A program made the position numbers and the translations under genes. A stretch of DNA of 7,867 nt. Origin: Candidatus Fraserbacteria bacterium RBG_16_55_9 (GTDB taxonomy: Bacteria > Bipolaricaulota > Bipolaricaulia > RBG-16-55-9). The DNA is taken from the NCBI GenBank assembly GCA_001778455.1, contig MFGX01000038.1:10294-18160 (forward strand), written 5' to 3'. The notes below the pieces were generated by a model. It did no database searches. It saw only the letters and a program-made list of their open reading frames with translations, and was not told the origin of the DNA. This document shows positions 4,231 through 7,867 of this stretch, piece after piece; the stretch's first letter is position 1, and each line of letters starts with the position of its first letter.

Positions 4231-4338
4231 AACTTACGCCATGCTATCGCGTAAAGCGAAGAGGGCTTGGCCCGGGCAGGGTGTGATTTTTGAGGACGCG
4301 GTTCGAGGCTGCAGGCCAAGCCCCCGCTACCATTTCGC
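4231..4338 (-). ncRNA. Candidate structured small RNA
   Basis: The transcript expected from the promoter at 4345-4374 would hold the 61-nt GC-rich hairpin (4323-4263) and a second hairpin, CTTTACGC (4256-4249) with GCGTAAG (4239-4233), followed by the weak T-rich TTAAT. It matches no RNA family I recognise (not tRNA, SRP, 6S or tmRNA). A 32-codon frame from ATG 4342 lies too close to the -10 to be normally translated. This rests on promoter and structure only. Confidence 0.3.
4263..4323. repeat. Long GC-rich inverted repeat between convergent genes
   Basis: GGGCTTGGCC (4263-4272) and GGCCAAGCCC (4314-4323) are perfect 10-bp reverse complements; the stem continues with GCAG/CTGC (4276-4279 / 4309-4312) after a small internal loop. 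It lies between the ends of the secreted-protein gene (+) and the permease gene (-), a usual place for a bidirectional terminator, but neither side has a clean U-tract. Its GCTTGGCC core also occurs in the 13-bp inverted repeat at 2130-2258. Confidence 0.6.
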
Positions 4339-4344
4339 CCATTA

Positions 4345-4374
4345 AATATATCCTAAGAAGGCTACCTCTGTCAA
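4345..4374 (-). promoter_or_regulatory. Strong orphan - strand promoter downstream of the permease gene
   Basis: On the - strand: TTGACA (4374-4369, 6 of 6), 18-bp spacer, TATATT (4350-4345, 5 of 6). Predicted start is about 4338, some 15 nt before the long hairpin. It starts 20 bases past the permease stop codon and points away from that gene, with no convincing gene ahead. Confidence 0.6.
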
Positions 4375-4394
4375 GGACCATTAAGTGTCTCTAC

Positions 4395-6188
4395 TTATTT
4401 CGGATAGAGACCCCATAGCAAGTAAATGTAAATAGGGGTGGCAAGTGCGAGGAGGAGATTCAGCGGACCGCCCACCCGGGTGAAGTCCAAGAACTTGTAG
4501 CCGCCAGGCCCATAGACCATGGTGTTGGTCTGATATCCGACGGGCGTCGAAAAATCCGCTGAAGCCGCAAACATGATGGCAAGAATGAATGCCTTCGGAT
4601 CAAACCCCAACATCTGCGCGGCAGAGACTCCCACGGGGACCATTAAGACCACGGCAGCGTTATTCGAGATGAGTGCCGTAATCACCATGGAGATGAAATA
4701 GAAGATGACCAAGACTGCCACAGGGGGCAGAGAGCTTGCGGATTGAACGGCCAGATTGGCCAAGAGCTCTGCAGCTCCTGTCTTCTCCATGGCTAGGCCG
4801 AGTGGAATGATCCCCGCAAGCAGGAAGATCACATCCCAGCGGATCGATTCGTGCAGCTCGTTCACGGTCAGACACCCCGTAAGCACCATGAGCACACAGC
4901 CTACAATCGATGTCACCAGTATGGGTTGCCCCAAGGCCGCCAGGATCACCACGCCCGCCATGATGGCCAACGCCACAGGGATCTTCTTCGTACGGAATCC
5001 CTCCGGCTGAACCTCCTCGGTGACGATAAAGCCCGATTCGCGCTTGATCTGTTCAAATGCGCTCCGCTCGCCCTGGAGCAGTAGCGTATCCCCAAAATCC
5101 AGACGGACGCTTCCCAGGCGCTCTCGAATGAGCGCACCGTGCTTCTGCATAGCGATCACAGTGCAGTTATAGCGGTTTCGGAAATTCGTGCTCTCGAGGG
5201 TGCCGCCGATCAGCTCGGAGTTTCGGCCGAGCACGACCTCCATGAATCGCACCCTGTCGCCCTTCGATTCCTGGTTTCCCCAACGGGACTCGGGCTCAAT
5301 GGCTAAACCCTTGGCCTCTTTAATCTTGAGTAATTGGTCCGTGCTGGCTCGAATGAACAAGATATCTTCAACTCGGAGGACCTTGTTGCCCAGAGGCCGC
5401 ATCAGCTTCTGACCCCCGCGTAGGATCTCCAGAACATCGATGTCGTACTGATCACTCAAGCGGCTATCAAAGAGAGTCTTTCCCTCCAAGAGCGAGTCCG
5501 GCAGGATGATCACCTCCGCCAAGTAGTCCTTCACTCGATAGCTATCGGTGATCTCAAACTCGGTTCGTCGCTCGGGGAGGAGCCTACGACCGATCAGCAA
5601 GAGATAGAGCACTCCCGTTGCGAAGATCAGTAAGCCAATCTTGGCGAATTCGAACATACCCAAGGCCCCGAACCCCGCGCGCTCAGAGAGAGCGCTGGCT
5701 AAGACGTTCGTCGACGTGCCGATGAGGGTGATTACACCGCCGAGCTGCGCAACATACGAGAGAGGGATGAGCAGCTTAGAGGGGGCACGCCGCCTTTCAC
5801 GAGCGAGCGTAAGCACCAAGGGTAAGAAGATCGCAACCACCGCCGTGTTGGCAATGAAGGCGGAGATAGACCCCACGATCAGCGCCAAGATGAGGAGTTG
5901 CCGGAATTCACTCTCTCCTGCCATGCGGATCATCGGGCGAGTCAATTGGTTGATCACCCCTGTGCGGTAGAGGGCACCGCTCAAGATGAACATGGCCAAG
6001 ACGGTGATCGTCGCCGGGTTGCTAAAGCCGGAGATGGCATCCTCCGGCTTTAGCTTCAGAACGGGGCCCAGAACAAGAGTTACAGCCATGATGACGAAAG
6101 CCACAAAGTCGATGGGAAGGAGATCCAGCGCGAAGACGACCATAGCCGCAACCAAGATGGCGAAGACCAATGCGATTTCCAGCGTCAT
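4395..6188 (-). CDS. SLC13/DASS-family permease with two TrkA-C domains
   Basis: A 597-aa inner-membrane protein from ATG 6188. The N-terminal half (1-203) holds about five to six hydrophobic segments, including the re-entrant-loop motif SAFIANTAVVAIFLP (109-123) and the substrate motif IGTSTNV (156-162). A cytoplasmic insert (about 217-390) contains two RCK_C/TrkA-C-like domains, each with the beta pattern of DVLEILRGG...DILFIRA and NCTVIAMQK...DTLLLQG. The second half (403-597) repeats the fold with SNNAAVVLMVP (508-518) and FSTPVGYQTNTMVYGPGGY (546-564). This two-RCK_C layout matches SLC13-like Na+-coupled anion transporters such as algal SAC1/SLT-type sulfate carriers; sulfate, dicarboxylate or another anion is possible here. 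It is the last gene of a - strand operon, 19 nt after the epimerase stop; SD GAGGAG sits about 13 nt before the ATG, a long spacing. Confidence 0.93.
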   Translation of the reverse strand: MTLEIALVFAILVAAMVVFALDLLPIDFVAFVIMAVTLVLGPVLKLKPEDAISGFSNPATITVLAMFILSGALYRTGVINQLTRPMIRMAGESEFRQLLILALIVGSISAFIANTAVVAIFLPLVLTLARERRRAPSKLLIPLSYVAQLGGVITLIGTSTNVLASALSERAGFGALGMFEFAKIGLLIFATGVLYLLLIGRRLLPERRTEFEITDSYRVKDYLAEVIILPDSLLEGKTLFDSRLSDQYDIDVLEILRGGQKLMRPLGNKVLRVEDILFIRASTDQLLKIKEAKGLAIEPESRWGNQESKGDRVRFMEVVLGRNSELIGGTLESTNFRNRYNCTVIAMQKHGALIRERLGSVRLDFGDTLLLQGERSAFEQIKRESGFIVTEEVQPEGFRTKKIPVALAIMAGVVILAALGQPILVTSIVGCVLMVLTGCLTVNELHESIRWDVIFLLAGIIPLGLAMEKTGAAELLANLAVQSASSLPPVAVLVIFYFISMVITALISNNAAVVLMVPVGVSAAQMLGFDPKAFILAIMFAASADFSTPVGYQTNTMVYGPGGYKFLDFTRVGGPLNLLLALATPIYIYLLWGLYPK

Positions 6189-6207
6189 GGGTTTTCTAGC
6201 TCTCCTC

Positions 6208-7212
6208 TTACGATTGGCGAACGGCCTGAGGCATCTGAGAGCGATACCATTTCAGGGTGAGTGGTAACCCTACCCCCAGGGAGACCTGAGGCTGGTAGCC
6301 CAGCTCTTCCGCCGCTTTGGAGATGTCGAAGTGCCGATGATGCCCCATCGCTTTGATGACCTCCCAGCGCAGGACCGGCAGAGTCGAAAACTTGAGCCAG
6401 GAGCTTAGGCCGCTGACGAGCATCGCCATCGCATAAGCTAAAGAGTACGGTATGCTCAGATACTGGGGTGCTTGCCCCACAGCATGGGCACAGGCGTGGA
6501 CAACCTCACGCAGCGTGTGGCGAGCGCCATCGGTGATGTTATACGCCTGGCCGATGGCGGCCCGGTTCGCCCCCGCCAAACACAACGCTTCGGCAACATC
6601 TCCCGCATAGACCAAGTCCAAAAGAACGTGACCGCCGCAGACAAGGGGGGTATATTTGTGTGTGACCAGCTGGAGCACCGTGGGAAGAAGGTGGCGATCG
6701 CGTGAGCCATAGATGAGGCAAGGTCGAATGACGGAGATGGGCATCTCGTGTCGCTGGTAGTAACGCATGACCATTCGCTCAGCCTCGATCTTGGACCACG
6801 AATAGAGACCATCGGCCTTGAAAGGCGCACGCTCGTTCGTGCCATCATGGTGGCTATATCCATAGACATCAACGGTGCTCACGTGAACGAATCTGTCGAC
6901 TCCCGCTTGCCGCCCGGCCTCCAGTAGATTCGCTGTGCCTTCCACGTTATCCCGGTAAAACTCTTGAGATGTGCCCCCGAGGGGGGGACGCGCTGCGCAA
7001 TGATAGATGATATCCACATCTTGAGTCATCTCCGCCAGGCGGGCTAAATTCACCAGATCGCCCGGGAGGCACTCCACACCCTGTTCTACCAGAAAACCCG
7101 TCTGGCTGCTCGGGCGGACGAGCACCCGTACCGTGTTGCCTCGCTTGATGAGCCGTTCAACCAGGTGGCTCCCGACCAGCCCCGTTGCCCCCGTCACGAA
7201 TGCTTTTACCAT
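6208..7212 (-). CDS. NAD(P)-dependent epimerase/dehydrogenase, 3-beta-HSD-like extended SDR
   Basis: A 334-aa protein from ATG 7212. It opens with the Rossmann loop TGATGLVG (7-14) and has the acidic GDL (51-53), HCAARPP (71-77), the active-site strand HVSTVDVYG (110-118), and catalytic Tyr137 and Lys141 in YSWSK, followed by VIRPCLIYGS (161-170). All are signatures of extended SDRs. The ending HFDISKAAEELGYQPQVSLG...TLKWYR (294-323) is typical of the 3-beta-hydroxysteroid dehydrogenase / sterol-4-alpha-carboxylate decarboxylase branch, as is a hydrophobic patch near 255-273 that may touch the membrane. It probably oxidises or reduces a hydroxyl on a lipid or sugar-nucleotide; the substrate is unknown. 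It begins 3 nt after the upstream stop (TGA GGG ATG), which suggests coupled translation. Confidence 0.9.
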   Translation of the reverse strand: MVKAFVTGATGLVGSHLVERLIKRGNTVRVLVRPSSQTGFLVEQGVECLPGDLVNLARLAEMTQDVDIIYHCAARPPLGGTSQEFYRDNVEGTANLLEAGRQAGVDRFVHVSTVDVYGYSHHDGTNERAPFKADGLYSWSKIEAERMVMRYYQRHEMPISVIRPCLIYGSRDRHLLPTVLQLVTHKYTPLVCGGHVLLDLVYAGDVAEALCLAGANRAAIGQAYNITDGARHTLREVVHACAHAVGQAPQYLSIPYSLAYAMAMLVSGLSSWLKFSTLPVLRWEVIKAMGHHRHFDISKAAEELGYQPQVSLGVGLPLTLKWYRSQMPQAVRQS

Positions 7213-7215
7213 CCC

Positions 7216-7867
7216 TCACACCGACTTCCCCTCACGCGGGAGGGTGTACGTCGATCTGAGCCTGAGAGTTGGCACCGTGCCATCGCCATCCACTTGAAAC
7301 TCAATGAGGCCAATGTCACACGCAAAGCGCGTATCGTTCAATGGTAAGCAAGCAACCTCCCTACTAAGCTCTTTCGAGTGGACGAATAGTCTGTTGTCTG
7401 CTACGCGGACTCGGAGCGTGTCCAGATAGCCAATCCGTCGGGTGTACGTACCCACGTAGGCCTTCCACACCGTTGGATCCGGTACAAAGGCAGGCTTGCC
7501 TTGAATACGCTGACAGGGTGAGCCATCAACCATGAGGAATTGTGTCGGTCCCACTTGCTCCGGTATGAAACCGACAGAAACCGCCTCGGCACTGCCTGAT
7601 CTGTGGCCAAAGTAGAGGTCTTTCCTAAATGCACTCAAGAGCACGCGATGGCCGTTCAGTTCAAGAATGAGTTGATCATCCACGATTTGTATGATAGCGA
7701 TCCCGGTTCGATGTCCCACATACGAACCGACGTAACGAGGCCACAGGCTTCGATCTGGCTCCACGGCTACGGGCATGGGTACTTGCTTCGGTAAGTTGAG
7801 TACCTCGTCTAGAATCTCATGGGCAAGCTGCTCCAGCGGGAAACCTGGGTCTCGACGGCTGGACAAG
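7216..7867 (-). CDS. C-terminal part of a probable serine hydrolase (beta-lactamase family) with two beta-rich repeats
   Basis: The frame stays open through the - strand 5' end of the window, so the gene is truncated; about 216 codons are visible, ending TGA at 7218-7216. The first visible stretch, PLEQLAHEILDEVLNLP (10-26), resembles the last helix of class C beta-lactamase/serine hydrolase domains. After a linker come two similar beta-rich modules, each opening W..YVG.Y: one from about 42 (WPRYVGSYVGHRTG) and one from about 134 (WKAYVGTYTRR). Such lipocalin-like modules (DUF3471-type) commonly follow the hydrolase domain. The catalytic SxxK and Tyr motifs would lie outside the window, so activity cannot be checked. 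It is first in the visible - strand operon with the epimerase and permease. Confidence 0.7.
   Translation of the reverse strand, partial: LSSRRDPGFPLEQLAHEILDEVLNLPKQVPMPVAVEPDRSLWPRYVGSYVGHRTGIAIIQIVDDQLILELNGHRVLLSAFRKDLYFGHRSGSAEAVSVGFIPEQVGPTQFLMVDGSPCQRIQGKPAFVPDPTVWKAYVGTYTRRIGYLDTLRVRVADNRLFVHSKELSREVACLPLNDTRFACDIGLIEFQVDGDGTVPTLRLRSTYTLPREGKSV

Noticed and set aside
4263..4332. tRNA-like segment (7-bp acceptor-like stem, GGTTCGAG, CTACCA end)
   Set aside because: The T-loop-like GTTCGAG is not flanked by a pairable 5-bp stem, no D or anticodon arm folds, and the length between the stem arms is too short.

Overview
The window reads as chromosomal DNA of a diderm (Gram-negative-type) bacterium of moderately high GC. 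It has dense, short-spaced operons, Shine-Dalgarno (SD) starts including GTG, sigma70-like promoters, a secreted protein and a membrane-anchored regulator with an extracytoplasmic sensor. The class 1 cyclic-di-GMP riboswitch fits groups rich in c-di-GMP signalling (deltaproteobacteria-like or other environmental phyla). I cannot place the taxon more precisely from this sequence alone.

Left block (1-1844, + strand): the last 28 codons of an AMP-forming acyl-CoA synthetase, a possible 18-codon micro-ORF, a YpeA-like GNAT acetyltransferase and a complete acyl-CoA dehydrogenase. This looks like a fatty-acid activation and beta-oxidation operon. The synthetase ends with the PX4GK-type lysine motif that GNAT enzymes acetylate in other bacteria, and a GNAT gene follows it directly.

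Middle block (1845-4394) is the unusual part. The 710-bp gap after the dehydrogenase holds no convincing gene. Its - strand carries a consensus promoter (TTGACA-17-TAGAAT) firing straight into a well-formed class 1 c-di-GMP (GEMM) riboswitch, followed by about 100 nt of structured sequence and a terminator-like hairpin, with no recognisable gene under its control. Divergent from it, a promoter (TTGGAA-17-TATAAT) drives a 313-aa one-component regulator with an uncommon layout: TM, extracytoplasmic sensor, TM, then a cytoplasmic C-terminal OmpR/PhoB-type winged helix (the reverse of ToxR/CadC). Next comes a small secreted helical protein of unknown function. Its promoter overlaps three TTTCGAT direct repeats spaced 11-12 bp, as expected for an OmpR/PhoB-fold binding site, and a second array with exact 11-bp spacing starts just after its stop codon. 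The gap 4176-4394 also has a long hairpin and another strong - strand promoter with no gene behind it.

Right block (7867-4395, - strand): an operon of three genes with gaps of 3 and 19 nt. It encodes the C-terminal part of a probable serine hydrolase (beta-lactamase family) with two tandem beta-rich repeats, a 3-beta-HSD-like NAD(P)-dependent epimerase/dehydrogenase, and a 597-aa SLC13/DASS permease with two internal TrkA-C (RCK_C)-like domains.

Working model (inference): the middle block is a signalling module in which a membrane regulator senses an extracytoplasmic cue and controls the secreted protein and perhaps itself, while a divergent c-di-GMP-sensing non-coding transcript adds a second input.
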